From NCBI RefSeq assembly GCF_011398925.1, contig NZ_AP022842.1, positions 2,406,001-2,470,000 of the forward strand: 64,000 bases of DNA, written 5' to 3'. Position 1 is the stretch's first letter. Each line of letters starts with the position of its first letter. Positions 16,942 through 25,064 of the stretch are shown in pieces. The position numbers and the translations under genes were made by a program. The DNA is from Bacillus sp. KH172YL63 (GTDB lineage: Bacteria > Bacillota > Bacilli > Bacillales > Bacillaceae_B). A model generated the notes under the pieces. The model did not search any database. It was not told the DNA's origin and worked only from the letters and a program-made list of their open reading frames with translations.

Positions 16942-17667
16942 ATGATGAAAGTCGACTTAAACTGTGATTTAGGAGAAAGTTTCGGTTCTTATACAATTGG
17001 AAAAGACGAAGAAATGATGAAATATGTAACATCAGTCAATATAGCCTGCGGATTCCATGCCGGTGATCCCCTCGTGATGAAATCAACGGTTGAAAATGCC
17101 TTGAAGCATCATCTAAAGATTGGTGCTCATCCCGGCTTACCGGATCTGCAAGGTTTTGGGCGTAGAATGATTCAAATCTCCCCTGAGGAAGCATACGCCA
17201 TGGTTCAATATCAAACCGGAGCGCTGCTTGCATTCCTCACCGCACAGGGCGGGAGCTTATCACACGTCAAACCCCACGGGGCGTTGTATAATATGGCCGC
17301 TAAAGATGAAAAATTAGCGAATGCCATTGCCCAAGCGGTCTATGATCTTGACCCCAGCTTAACACTATTCGGCCTATCCGAGAGCGAGCTTACCAAAGCA
17401 GGGGAAGCCGCCGGTTTATCCGTCGCACATGAGGTTTTTGCAGATCGGACTTATCAATCTGACGGCTCACTGACTCCCCGTACTCATCCAAATGCCGTCC
17501 TTCATGATGAAGGAGCCGTAATCAAACAGGTGCTGCGAATGGTCGAGAAACAGGAAGTGGAGTCGACAGACGGACACATCATTCCAATCAAAGCTGATAC
17601 CATCTGTCTCCACGGGGATAACGAAGCGGCTTTACTTCTCGCTGAACGCTTACATAAATCTTTTTAA
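16942..17667 (+). CDS. pxpA: 5-oxoprolinase subunit A (LamB/YcsF family)
   Basis: Starts [15 protein letters not shown], the hallmark of the LamB/YcsF family, and contains [45 protein letters not shown] and [15 protein letters not shown], all family signatures. PxpA works with PxpB and PxpC to hydrolyse 5-oxoproline to glutamate with ATP. The usual pxpBC partners are not adjacent here. The ATG at 16942 is eight bases after GGAAGG, and a second ATG follows directly. The length, 241, is normal. Confidence 0.92.
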   Translation: MMKVDLNCDLGESFGSYTIGKDEEMMKYVTSVNIACGFHAGDPLVMKSTVENALKHHLKIGAHPGLPDLQGFGRRMIQISPEEAYAMVQYQTGALLAFLTAQGGSLSHVKPHGALYNMAAKDEKLANAIAQAVYDLDPSLTLFGLSESELTKAGEAAGLSVAHEVFADRTYQSDGSLTPRTHPNAVLHDEGAVIKQVLRMVEKQEVESTDGHIIPIKADTICLHGDNEAALLLAERLHKSF

Positions 17668-17672
17668 TAACT

Positions 17673-17702
17673 GCATCAGGGCTCTCTTTTGGTCCCTGAT
17701 GC
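17673..17702 (+). terminator. Hairpin after pxpA
   Basis: GCATCAGGG at 17673-17681 pairs with CCCTGATGC at 17694-17702. There is no T-run behind it, so termination efficiency is doubtful. Confidence 0.45.
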
Positions 17703-17747
17703 CCATACCTTCATTTATCCAAAAATACTGGAAAGAGGGTTTGTACC

Positions 17748-18041
17748 ATGAGGAGAAGTGTTATTTTAAATGGGTTCCGCTGGACCTTCATCATACTTGT
17801 GGCATGTATGATCGTCCTATACGGATATCAACGCCTTTTACTCCATAAAGGGATTGATGACTCGGTCCAACGGATTTCCCCGAATTCAACGATCATCGGC
17901 ATTATCCAGACCCACACGACTGAAAGCAAGGAAAAAGTATATCGGGCGCTCTATAAAACCTCCGAGGGAAAATGTTTCAGGGCAACATTCGAGCGAGGTT
18001 CCTATTCACTCATCCTGAACAAAGAATCATCATGCAATTAA
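17748..18041 (+). CDS. Hypothetical membrane-anchored protein, 97 aa
   Basis: The ATG at 17748 follows AAAGAGGG. Residues about 10-28 (FRWTFIILVACMIVLYGYQ) form one membrane helix and the other 65 residues are likely extracytoplasmic, with two cysteines (C76-type EGKCFRATF and a C near the end). No family recognised. It is followed after 13 bases by the 2H-phosphoesterase gene, and the two may be co-transcribed. Confidence 0.6.
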   Translation: MRRSVILNGFRWTFIILVACMIVLYGYQRLLLHKGIDDSVQRISPNSTIIGIIQTHTTESKEKVYRALYKTSEGKCFRATFERGSYSLILNKESSCN

Positions 18042-18054
18042 AAAGGAGATACCT

Positions 18055-18567
18055 ATGCAATTAGCCGTTCATCTATTTCCCCGTGCTGAACAAATCGCAA
18101 ACATCCAGGAGATAAGAAGGCAATATGCTCCACTATCTGATAAAATCCCCCCTCACGTCACCCTCGTATTCCCTTTCACACCGCACCATTCTGCAGCCGA
18201 TATTCTTTTGCACGTCCGGTCCGCAGCCGACCGGACACCTCCTTTTCATGTTACTTTCGAGGGAGTCAGCCCATCCGATGGAGGGTATATCTTCTTGAAT
18301 GTCATAAAAGGAGCCGATTCCATTATCTCTCTCCATGATGAGCTATATAGAGGGCTGCTTTCCCGGTTCCTGAATCATCAGTATCCATACACGCCACATA
18401 TGACACTTGGAAGACTGGAAAGTGAACTGGACTTCCACCGTGCCCTCCTGGACTGTAAGGACAAAGTGGAAAGCTTTTCTGTTCTTGTGGAGGATATCAT
18501 CGTCGAAGAAATTGATGATGAAGAATATAGCAACGTGATCGGCAAGTTCAGCCTGAGGGTGTTTTAG
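18055..18567 (+). CDS. 2'-5' RNA ligase-like 2H phosphoesterase, 170 aa
   Basis: Two HxT catalytic motifs are in place, HVTLVF with H34 and HMTLGR with H115, the defining feature of the 2H phosphoesterase/LigT fold that acts on 2',3'-cyclic or 2'-5' phosphodiester bonds. The start has a strong AAAAGGAG. Bacillus members of this size include YjcG, whose substrate is not known. It lies in a + strand cluster with the membrane protein before it and the YjbQ-type gene after it. Confidence 0.85.
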   Translation: MQLAVHLFPRAEQIANIQEIRRQYAPLSDKIPPHVTLVFPFTPHHSAADILLHVRSAADRTPPFHVTFEGVSPSDGGYIFLNVIKGADSIISLHDELYRGLLSRFLNHQYPYTPHMTLGRLESELDFHRALLDCKDKVESFSVLVEDIIVEEIDDEEYSNVIGKFSLRVF

Positions 18568-18622
18568 GCACAGCAGTTTGTGGAAAAGAATGATAGTACA
18601 AAGCAGATGGAAGGAGAAAAGG

Positions 18623-19027
18623 ATGGAAATTTTAACGATTCATACAAATAAAAGAGATGAAATGATAGACATTACCAGTAAAGTACAGGCCATCGTGACG
18701 GATGAAGGTTTGAAAGAAGGCTGCGTGATTGTCCAGTCTTTACATACTACCGCAGGGATCACGGTGAATGAAAACGCTGACCCGGATGTCAAAACAGATT
18801 TCCTCCGCAGGTTCGATGAAGTATATCCCTGGGAACATACTTTGGACTTGCATGCTGAAGGGAATACTGCTGCACATCTAAAGACCAGTACCGTCGGCCA
18901 TTCCCAAACGATTATCGTGACGGAAGGTAGATTATTACTCGGGACCTGGCAGGGAATCTATTTTTGCGAATTCGATGGACCTCGCTCAGGTAGGCAGGTA
19001 GTGGTCAAAACGGTTTCTACCGGCTGA
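18623..19027 (+). CDS. YjbQ family protein (UPF0047)
   Basis: A 134-residue protein of the YjbQ/UPF0047 family: [55 protein letters not shown] are its characteristic blocks, quoted here only to identify the family (positions about 38-55 and 90-125). The family is annotated as 'secondary thiamine-phosphate synthase' because of weak in vivo activity; its real role is open. I use the ATG at 18623 behind GGAGAAAAGG, as the upstream ATG at 18578 would add a non-conserved tail. It converges with yuxK. Confidence 0.85.
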   Translation: MEILTIHTNKRDEMIDITSKVQAIVTDEGLKEGCVIVQSLHTTAGITVNENADPDVKTDFLRRFDEVYPWEHTLDLHAEGNTAAHLKTSTVGHSQTIIVTEGRLLLGTWQGIYFCEFDGPRSGRQVVVKTVSTG

Positions 19028-19125
19028 ATATGAACAGATATAATGACGAAGAGGGTGAGCCATCATCATCCCCTCCTACTCAAAACAGCCGGAACCTGCT
19101 TAATATATGTGATGTGATGGCACAC

Positions 19126-19176
19126 AAAAAGTCCGAACGAAGTAGATTTTTGACAAATCATTCGTTCGGACTTTCC
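19126..19176. terminator. Bidirectional terminator of the CCGAA family
   Basis: AAAGTCCGAACGAA at 19128-19141 pairs with TTCGTTCGGACTTT at 19161-19174. It lies between the convergent yjbQ-like and yuxK genes. Confidence 0.8.
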
Positions 19177-19214
19177 ATTGGCGGGCACTGTTTTTTCCCA
19201 ACCGCTTTTTAGCT

Positions 19215-19604
19215 CTATTCTAAAAAGCGGTCAGAGATATTTTTAGACGGAAGCATACATGCGTCTCTCTTTCCGAACCACTTATACCGGTTGTTGGCTA
19301 TCAGCTTATATACACCGTCCCTCAATGGTTTCGGAACAACCCGAAATACAGTCAAAAACTTCAGCGGTCCAGATAACCGGGAACAAACCTTGAGGGCCGC
19401 TGTCGACTCGGTAAATGCCCGATTTCCCTCAATTAACACGAAGCTGTCCATCGTAACTGGCAGGTCATGGGTTTTCAGAAGCTGCTGACCGATATCACTT
19501 TGTAAGGAAGCAAACTGATAGGCAGCTTCAGGATCCCTGTCGATGATAAAGCGAACGCTGCTGTTGCAGAAATTACACACGCCGTCAAATAAGATGATTC
19601 CCAT
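19215..19604 (-). CDS. yuxK: DCC-family thiol-disulfide oxidoreductase-like protein
   Basis: The start of the protein, MGIILFDGVCNFCNSSVRF, contains the DxxCxxC motif (DGVCNFC) that names the DCC family, a thioredoxin-fold group; YuxK is the B. subtilis member. The C-terminal RYKWFGKRDAC is also typical. Redox activity is assumed from the paired cysteines. AAGGGGTG lies nine bases before the ATG at 19604; upstream in-frame starts are in or before this ribosome binding site and would overlap the phosphatase gene. It probably shares a transcript with the phosphatase. Confidence 0.85.
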   Translation of the reverse strand: MGIILFDGVCNFCNSSVRFIIDRDPEAAYQFASLQSDIGQQLLKTHDLPVTMDSFVLIEGNRAFTESTAALKVCSRLSGPLKFLTVFRVVPKPLRDGVYKLIANNRYKWFGKRDACMLPSKNISDRFLE

Positions 19605-19668
19605 TTTCACCATCACCCCTTGATGTAGTTTGATGAAGCGATTAGATAAAAGGGTACTCCCCCCCTGC

Positions 19669-20247
19669 TCATGCATGCTCTGACAGATGACTCACTTGAT
19701 TATACTTACGCACCATCCATGATCCACCTTCGTAATGAATGTCAGTGAAGCATCCGTTAAACAGCTTCACATGGCCGTCCCCCACTTCATTTCCGTGAAA
19801 TTGCTTTAATACGCTGGAGATGACTGCCCCGTGGGCCACAATCAGCACTTTTTGGCCTGGAAAATGAGTTTGGATGAAGGCCAATCCCTCCCCTATCCTT
19901 GCAACAAGGTCTTCATATGTCTCCATTTCAGGAAAAATAAAGTCAGGATAATCTCTCATTCTGTCTTCACGAAGCATCCCCTCCCCAAGACCAAAAGAAC
20001 GTTCCTTAAATTGATCGCACTCTACAATGTTCAATCCGAGGGCTTCATTGATGATTTCAGCGGTTTCCCTTGCCCTCAAAAGTGAAGTCGTGACCAGTGC
20101 ATCCCACTGATGGTGCTGTAAGAAGTCCCGGCACTCTCTTGCCTGACGCTTGCCTGTCTCATTTAACGGGATATCGGTTTGCCCCTGTAGTTTACCGACT
20201 AAATTCCAATCGGTCTGTCCATGACGGACCATGCATATTTGTGTCAT
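19669..20247 (-). CDS. Histidine phosphatase family protein (PhoE/PgmB type), 192 aa
   Basis: The phosphoglycerate-mutase-like phosphatase fold is shown by the RHG catalytic motif at the N-terminus (MVRHGQTDWNLVGKLQG, with H8 as phospho-acceptor) and the second histidine in VAHGAVISSV near residue 138. The downstream sequence RARETAEII is also a family mark. Such enzymes remove phosphate from sugars or nucleotides; the substrate is unknown. AAAGGGGG lies nine bases before the ATG at 20247. Repeat copy 3 begins upstream. Confidence 0.88.
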   Translation of the reverse strand: MTQICMVRHGQTDWNLVGKLQGQTDIPLNETGKRQARECRDFLQHHQWDALVTTSLLRARETAEIINEALGLNIVECDQFKERSFGLGEGMLREDRMRDYPDFIFPEMETYEDLVARIGEGLAFIQTHFPGQKVLIVAHGAVISSVLKQFHGNEVGDGHVKLFNGCFTDIHYEGGSWMVRKYNQVSHLSEHA

Positions 20248-20307
20248 GATGTTGCCCCCTTTTTTATCTTATTTTGCTTCTGAACCCATGGCCTGTCTTT
20301 ATAATAC

Positions 20308-20791
20308 GCTCCTTTTTCATAGATTGTGGCTATTATTAGACGTTAATGAGAGCATCATTGGTAATGTGAGACTGTGGAATAAAAAATACCATAGCAATGA
20401 ATCAAGGCCATTGTACTTGAATGACATTGATCACTACTATTCAGAAGATGAATAAGCAATTAGTTCAATGGATTTTTGGTTTTTATCTTCGATGGTTGAT
20501 TGGAGCGGAAGATGCTCGACTCCTGCGGGAACTGATGGACAGTACGAAATGCGGAGGCGGCTTGTTCAGCCCCGACAAGCATAAGATGAATGGGCTGTGA
20601 AGGCCGTCTTTGCCTTCATGGACCATTTAGCTTATGACCTCGAGGGCTAGCCGCCGTAGCTAGACAGGTGAGACCCCGCAGGACGAAGTCCGAGGAGGCT
20701 CACCGCCAGCCCCGCGGAAAGCGAGCATCTCTCGCTGCAATCAACCGCATCTCGCTTGTCTAAAAGCCACAATGTTTACGAAAACATCCTT
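20308..20791 (+). repeat. Dispersed 359-bp element, copy 3, interrupted by a second element
   Basis: After removal of 20543-20667 the remainder is 359 bp long and aligns with copy 1 along its whole length (CTATTATTAGACGTTAATG at the start, GCTTGTCTAAAAGCCACAAT at the end). It sits between the phosphatase gene and the rsbR-like gene. Confidence 0.85.
20543..20667. mobile_element. 120-bp hairpin-rich element nested in repeat copy 3
   Basis: Compared with copy 1, 125 bases are inserted after GACAG (20538-20542), and GACAG occurs again at 20663-20667, so a 120-bp unit is flanked by a 5-bp direct repeat. The unit folds as nested stems: GGCGGCT (20556-20562) with AGCCGCC (20649-20655), CATAAG with CTTATG, AATGG with CCATT and a central GAAGGC/GCCTTC hairpin. 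It has no coding capacity. I recall very similar intergenic sequences in other Bacillaceae, unverified. Confidence 0.75.
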
Positions 20792-20920
20792 ATAATAAGA
20801 TCCATCTCCGGTTGGGTTCTGTATAATTCTAGTAGTTTTTATGATATACTATATTACCATTAAAAGAGAACCTATTGAAATAGTTTTAAACCATGCAGTA
20901 TAAGGAGTTGGCTGAAGAAG

Positions 20921-21775
20921 ATGAGAGATGAATTATTATACTTGGCACAAGAGATCGTTTCCCATAAATCTGAAATCGCCCAAGGGGTCATCCGCTATCA
21001 AGAGCAGCGTTATTCGGATCAGATCACATTCTCAGGTGTGAATATGGATCAGGTGACTGAATGGCGGGTACAGTTAATTGAATTGCTGGCTGAATCCCTC
21101 AATGAAGAAACAGATGATTCACTTCACAAAATCAGGGAATGGACTGATAAGGTAGGGAAAATTGCACTCGAAAAAGGACTTCCCCTTAATGAAGCAGTCA
21201 AGACGCTGTCTGCATTCCGGACAGCCATTTGGGATATTTTCAAGGAGCAATTGGAAGATGAGAGCATTTCAGCCCCCCTTATGCTTCAAGTAAATAAGAT
21301 GATAAATCCTTTATTGGATGAAGTCGCGTATCAGTTAAATGAAGTGTTCCGTATCCAGCAGAAAGAACAGCTCACACTGATCTATTCTGCCATGGATGAA
21401 TTGTCTGCTCCGATCGTACCCATCAGTGACAAAATCGCAATCCTTCCTTTAATCGGCGATATTGACACCCACAGGGCCAGTGCAGTCATGGAAACAGCAC
21501 TGAAGAAAAGCGCCGAGCTCCAATTGGATTATTTATTCATTGATATCTCCGGCGTAGCCATCATGGACACGATGGTTTCCCATAACATCTATCAAATCGT
21601 CAATGCCTTGAAGATGATGGGTGTGACATCCATCCTGACCGGAATAAGACCGGAAGTTGCCCATGCTCTGGGAAATCTCGGCATCACATTCGAAGAATTA
21701 AAAACCAGCTCAAGTTTGAAAAAAGCGCTTGAAGACATCGGCTACACCCAATATGAGGTCGACCTTCCCGTTTGA
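20921..21775 (+). CDS. RsbR-type stressosome co-antagonist (RsbRD-like), 284 aa
   Basis: An N-terminal helical domain (about residues 1-150, the divergent non-haem globin-like sensor half) is joined to a STAS domain (about 165-275). Both threonines phosphorylated by RsbT in RsbR proteins appear to be present: T183 in GDIDTHRA and T217 in VAIMDTMV. These proteins build the stressosome that controls release of RsbT and so sigma-B. The overall look is closest to B. subtilis RsbRD (YqhA). It stands alone, without rsbS/rsbT nearby, like the other rsbR paralogues. AAGGAG lies before the ATG at 20921. Confidence 0.8.
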   Translation: MRDELLYLAQEIVSHKSEIAQGVIRYQEQRYSDQITFSGVNMDQVTEWRVQLIELLAESLNEETDDSLHKIREWTDKVGKIALEKGLPLNEAVKTLSAFRTAIWDIFKEQLEDESISAPLMLQVNKMINPLLDEVAYQLNEVFRIQQKEQLTLIYSAMDELSAPIVPISDKIAILPLIGDIDTHRASAVMETALKKSAELQLDYLFIDISGVAIMDTMVSHNIYQIVNALKMMGVTSILTGIRPEVAHALGNLGITFEELKTSSSLKKALEDIGYTQYEVDLPV

Positions 21776-21866
21776 TCTGTAAAAGACAAACCGGCTACAG
21801 CAACAAATGAGGCAATATAATCAGACCCATTGCATGAAACATTTCACATCATGCTAACATCATCAC

Positions 21867-21924
21867 AAAAATCCGAACGTATTCGATTTCCTTTTAGGAT
21901 ATCGCATAATCGTTCGGATTTTTT
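21867..21924. terminator. Bidirectional terminator of the CCGAA family
   Basis: AAAAATCCGAACG at 21867-21879 pairs with CGTTCGGATTTTTT at 21911-21924. It lies between the convergent rsbR-like gene and the membrane-protein pair. Confidence 0.85.
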
Positions 21925-22002
21925 GCTGAAGGCTCTTAAACTAAATATCGTTGCATTTAGATAAGAAGCCAGTGATTGATTTCTGCATGAACTGCGGGCA
22001 CT

Positions 22003-22494
22003 CTATCCCCTGCCACTTCTGATTTTGTGATACAAAATCAGTTGCACACTCTGGACGGTCAAATATATGGGAATTGACCAATACATCCTGTAACCTTTAT
22101 CGAAGTGGAAGAGACCGATTTTCACTGAACACCATTCCATCAGCATGGAAAAGGACGTCCATATCAATATATAGGGGAGAATCATGTTCCCCTTTATCTT
22201 CAATTTCTCATAGAGATAAATAAAGAAATAACTATAAGGTCCGTACATGATATAACTGATGAAGTCGATCCATTGATAAGCAGAAGAATCGTTCACATCA
22301 TAAAAGTCCCATGGCGGGATACTGATGGTATGATCATAAAACATTCCGATTGATACGCCATATACAAAATAGCATAGCCCCTCCAGAAGCGAAAAAATTT
22401 TCGGCGTCACCCATATCAGGAAGAGAAGTCCGATCAGACTGAGAAGGATGAACCATTCATTGATGTCAAAAGCCCTTTCATATACTTTGTCCAC
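22003..22494 (-). CDS. Hypothetical polytopic membrane protein, CBO0543-like, 163 aa
   Basis: The protein has about five membrane helices and many aromatic residues (PPWDFYDVND, MEWCSVKIGLFHFDKGYRMYWSIP). I recall this as the 'CBO0543 family' of small membrane proteins in Firmicutes, without known function. The GTG at 22494 is chosen because GGAGGAG lies seven bases upstream; an ATG at 22539 lacks one. The gene overlaps the preceding membrane gene by 17 bases, which suggests translational coupling and joint function. Confidence 0.6.
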   Translation of the reverse strand: MDKVYERAFDINEWFILLSLIGLLFLIWVTPKIFSLLEGLCYFVYGVSIGMFYDHTISIPPWDFYDVNDSSAYQWIDFISYIMYGPYSYFFIYLYEKLKIKGNMILPYILIWTSFSMLMEWCSVKIGLFHFDKGYRMYWSIPIYLTVQSVQLILYHKIRSGRG

Positions 22495-22963
22495 GTCTTC
22501 TCTCCTCCCTCGACTGCAAATAGTACAGTCCCCGTCCAAGTCCGACGCAAATGATCAGATACATTGCATTGATCACCACGGTATTCATCAAGCTCCAATC
22601 CGGATACACAAGAGAGTGGAAATGAAGATGAAGGGCATCCAGTCCACTGATGAACAACCAGACAGAAGCAAAAACACTGAATCTTCCTATCCTTGTTTTT
22701 ACACATAAAGCTCCATTTGCCATGACCACGCCTGCCAGTGGCAGAATGCATTCCCGATTGATGAGCAAACTGATGAATTGAGTGACGTCCATGGATGCCT
22801 TCATCCACTCAAGTGTGTTCGTCATGATGGTGAAATAATTGGTGGATAAAATTGAGAGAATCATAAATAGGATGGAATTACAAACAAAGTACAATTTTTT
22901 GTCCATAAAGATGACGACATATACCATTAAGATGAATATGGTTAAAAAGAATGGAAGCGACAT
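22478..22963 (-). CDS. Hypothetical polytopic membrane protein, 161 aa
   Basis: The start is the ATG at 22963 after AAGGAG. The product begins MSLPFFLTIFILMVYVV and has about five helices; its C-terminus is highly charged (SREERRRGQS) and lies in the overlap with the next gene. It looks like a partner of the CBO0543-like protein directly downstream. No family recognised. Divergent to it is the 65-residue gene at 23097. Confidence 0.6.
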   Translation of the reverse strand: MSLPFFLTIFILMVYVVIFMDKKLYFVCNSILFMILSILSTNYFTIMTNTLEWMKASMDVTQFISLLINRECILPLAGVVMANGALCVKTRIGRFSVFASVWLFISGLDALHLHFHSLVYPDWSLMNTVVINAMYLIICVGLGRGLYYLQSREERRRGQSI

Positions 22964-23096
22964 AACTTTCTCCTTAAACGTTTCCCCTATTATTCCCCAC
23001 GTCCGCTCAATGCATAACCGCGAAACACACACATTTAAATGTTTGAAGAAAATTACAGGGGGAATAAAAAGAAGAAAGATTAAAGGAGGAATATGG

Positions 23097-23294
23097 ATGA
23101 AACAAGAACATATCAACCCAACTTACGGCCAGGAAGAAATCAAGGAAATCTTCGTTGACGGCCTCCAGAGGGATCTCACCCCCGAAGAAGAAACGCTGAT
23201 ATCGGGCTGGACAGAATCACTTGATAAAAGCGGACGGTCTACAATTATCAATCTTTTAAAAGAATTACTAAATAAACATAAAAGACACGACTAG
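23097..23294 (+). CDS. Hypothetical small soluble protein, 65 aa
   Basis: AAAGGAGG precedes the ATG at 23097; the longer open frame upstream has no ribosome binding site. The product is acidic and helical (YGQEEIKEIFVDGLQRDL, then TIINLLKELLNKHKRHD), without membrane segment. It resembles unnamed short Bacillus proteins but I cannot give a family. It has its own terminator and lies divergent to the membrane-protein pair. Confidence 0.6.
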   Translation: MKQEHINPTYGQEEIKEIFVDGLQRDLTPEEETLISGWTESLDKSGRSTIINLLKELLNKHKRHD

Positions 23295-23316
23295 AGACAA
23301 TCTGTGAGCGTCTATA

Positions 23317-23351
23317 TAAAAAGGCAAGCCCTTTAATCAGGCTTGCCTTTT
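23317..23351. terminator. Bidirectional terminator
   Basis: AAAAGGCAAGC at 23319-23329 pairs with GCTTGCCTTTT at 23341-23351, between two convergent small genes. Confidence 0.85.
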
Positions 23352-23369
23352 GTGCTTCTATATGGATGC

Positions 23370-23483
23370 TTAAAGTTCACTCGTAATATCGAGAAGTTTA
23401 TCAATGTCTACACGGTAAATCGGCCTTTTGAAGTCTTCTTGTCCCAGTTCGACGGTATCTTCTAGTACTTCATCAATATTCAT
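23370..23483 (-). CDS. Hypothetical small acidic protein, 37 aa
   Basis: GGGGAGG lies before the ATG at 23483 and the frame reads 37 codons: MNIDEVLEDTVELGQEDF, then a basic patch and an acidic end (LDITSEL). It is soluble and acidic. No family recognised. The ribosome binding site, clean stop and flanking terminator support it as a real small gene. Confidence 0.5.
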   Translation of the reverse strand: MNIDEVLEDTVELGQEDFKRPIYRVDIDKLLDITSEL

Positions 23484-23663
23484 ACTTTTAAATACCTCCC
23501 CATGTTGAAGTTACATACCATATTGTTCGCAGACATTTTGATTTTAATGGGGGTCGTTTCAAAGTGGAAGAAATTTGTATCCTCTCTTCTCCTGTGTTAC
23601 GGTTAACGAACGATTGATTCTGTATCATCGTATGAATAGCTCTCTGCTAAAGGAGGCATTAAG

Positions 23664-23855
23664 ATGAAGAGATATTCCATGCTTCATGTACCAAAGGACA
23701 ATAGATATAGAGAGCGTCCCGCTGTCACTGTCCATGTACTGCCGATCCATCAGGAATACATGGCAATCGGGAAATCGCTGCAGAGCAACGGAAAAGCTTC
23801 CAACAACAATGAAAAACTAGCCGCATATTATGCGTACCTGGATACATTGAAATAA
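23664..23855 (+). CDS. Hypothetical small protein, 63 aa
   Basis: AAAGGAGG lies ten bases ahead of the ATG at 23664. The product is basic at the start (MKRYSMLHVPKDNRYRERP), with no membrane segment, and ends YYAYLDTLK. No family recognised. A hairpin and a CCGAA-family terminator follow, and it converges with the DUF402 gene. Confidence 0.55.
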   Translation: MKRYSMLHVPKDNRYRERPAVTVHVLPIHQEYMAIGKSLQSNGKASNNNEKLAAYYAYLDTLK

Positions 23856-23922
23856 AAGTAAGGGATGGGACCCAAGCGGAAGGCGCTCTGCCTTCACTTG
23901 GATCAATCCATTTTTAAAACAC

Positions 23923-23983
23923 AAAAATCCGAATGTATTCGATTTTCCAAAAAGAATCTCGAATAACCGTTCGGATTTTCTTT
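23923..23983. terminator. Bidirectional terminator of the CCGAA family
   Basis: AAAAATCCGAATG pairs with CGTTCGGATTTT (23968-23979), with inner ATTCGA/TCGAAT pairing, between convergent genes. Immediately upstream a second hairpin (CCAAGCGGAAGGC with GCCTTCACTTGG) is present. Confidence 0.8.
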
Positions 23984-24033
23984 TATCTCCAGAGCCGTTG
24001 TCAGGGAATCACAAACTTTGATTCTATCAATAG

Positions 24034-24570
24034 CTATGAGTGTAATGTTTCTAAATGAAAAGACGTCAACTCCCTCAAATCCAGTTCTTTCTTGTCAAGA
24101 AACATCTTGAACCGCTGATATTCATTGATTGCAAGGAGATAGTCTGTCTTATCGATAACCCCCTTCTGATAAGCTTCCTCCAGTTCCTCTTCATCTTTTT
24201 CAATCCATGTTCCATCCGGCAAAACAATGAGATCAAGAAATAAATCATCCATCCACGGTCCTTTTTCTTCACAATAACCATTTTCCTTTGTGATATCGAT
24301 ATACCATTGAATGATCGAGCTGTCACCGTCCATCATCGTGGTGATCGAATAATGCTGATCAGCAGGGAAAAATTGAAGCCAAGAATAGCCTTTATCCGCG
24401 ATACAAATGGAGGTACCATCATAATTTACTGAAAGGGGCTCTGTCACTTCATCAAATGTGATCAGCGACAGATATCCTTCCAACTCCTTATCGGGTGTGT
24501 ACCCGGTGACGCCATGTTGTTTAAGGATCCTGCTCCACCCCTCCCGGAGACCGTATTTCCTTTTTAACAT
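24034..24570 (-). CDS. DUF402 domain protein, 178 aa
   Basis: The C-terminal half carries the DUF402 pattern: WYIDITKENGY, then MDDLFLDLIVLPDGTWIEKDEEEL, with the acidic residues that bind metal in the family member Ntdp/FomD. DUF402 proteins act on nucleotide or phosphonate phosphoanhydrides where studied. The N-terminus is not typical of YgaC, so I give no symbol. It overlaps the Nudix gene by seven bases (start codon inside its stop region) and has no good ribosome binding site of its own, so it depends on translational coupling. Two nucleotide-type hydrolases thus sit in one operon. Confidence 0.7.
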   Translation of the reverse strand: MLKRKYGLREGWSRILKQHGVTGYTPDKELEGYLSLITFDEVTEPLSVNYDGTSICIADKGYSWLQFFPADQHYSITTMMDGDSSIIQWYIDITKENGYCEEKGPWMDDLFLDLIVLPDGTWIEKDEEELEEAYQKGVIDKTDYLLAINEYQRFKMFLDKKELDLRELTSFHLETLHS

Positions 24571-25034
24571 GGGGGTTTCCCATCTCTCTGTTTCATGTAA
24601 TCAGATAGCATCGCCCGATGACTTCCCACCATCTTTTCCGGCCATTCTCCTAAAGGGAAAAACGCAAGCTCTATGGATTCTGATTCATCTGCCTTCCATT
24701 CACCGAAATAGTCAAATGTGTAATAAGCTGTTGTGACAACGTAAAATTCGTCACCATTTTCTGCCTTAATATATTGATCAGCTCCTGAATAAACATTTAG
24801 CAGATGAAGCTGTCCCAATTCAAGACTTGTCTCCTCCTTCACTTCTCTCCTTGCCGTCTCTTCCGTCGACTCAGCAAGCTCCATTAATCCTCCCGGAAGC
24901 CCCCAGGTTCCAAGGGGGGACCTTCTCTGCTGCAGAAGTACTTCATTCTTTTCATTGATGATCATAACGACAGCACCGACCAGGATGAGTGGACGGTGCC
25001 CCACTGCTTTCCTCAATTCTTCTATGTATCCCAT
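24564..25034 (-). CDS. Nudix hydrolase, 156 aa
   Basis: A clear Nudix box near residue 48: GGLMELAEST, then RREVKEETSLEL, i.e. G-x5-E-x7-REVKEE-x-S with serine in place of the usual glycine. It begins MGYIEELRKAVGHRPLILVGAVV. Such proteins with N-terminal extension of about 15 residues are usual in Bacillus (YjhB/MutT-like), substrate unknown. Translationally coupled to DUF402. Thirty bases upstream lies the VOC gene. Confidence 0.85.
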   Translation of the reverse strand: MGYIEELRKAVGHRPLILVGAVVMIINEKNEVLLQQRRSPLGTWGLPGGLMELAESTEETARREVKEETSLELGQLHLLNVYSGADQYIKAENGDEFYVVTTAYYTFDYFGEWKADESESIELAFFPLGEWPEKMVGSHRAMLSDYMKQRDGKPPC

Positions 25035-25064
25035 CTATCCCCATCCTCTTCAACAGAAATATAA

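Noticed and set aside
19030..19212. 60-codon open frame after the YjbQ-like gene
   Set aside because: It runs through the bidirectional terminator, has no ribosome binding site and no protein-like composition.
20231..20455. 74-codon frame at the start of repeat copy 3
   Set aside because: Not conserved in copies 1 and 2 of the same element, where the frame is interrupted.
1200..20791. CRISPR-like interpretation of the repeats
   Set aside because: Copies are few, far apart and in both orientations, with no regular spacers and no cas genes.
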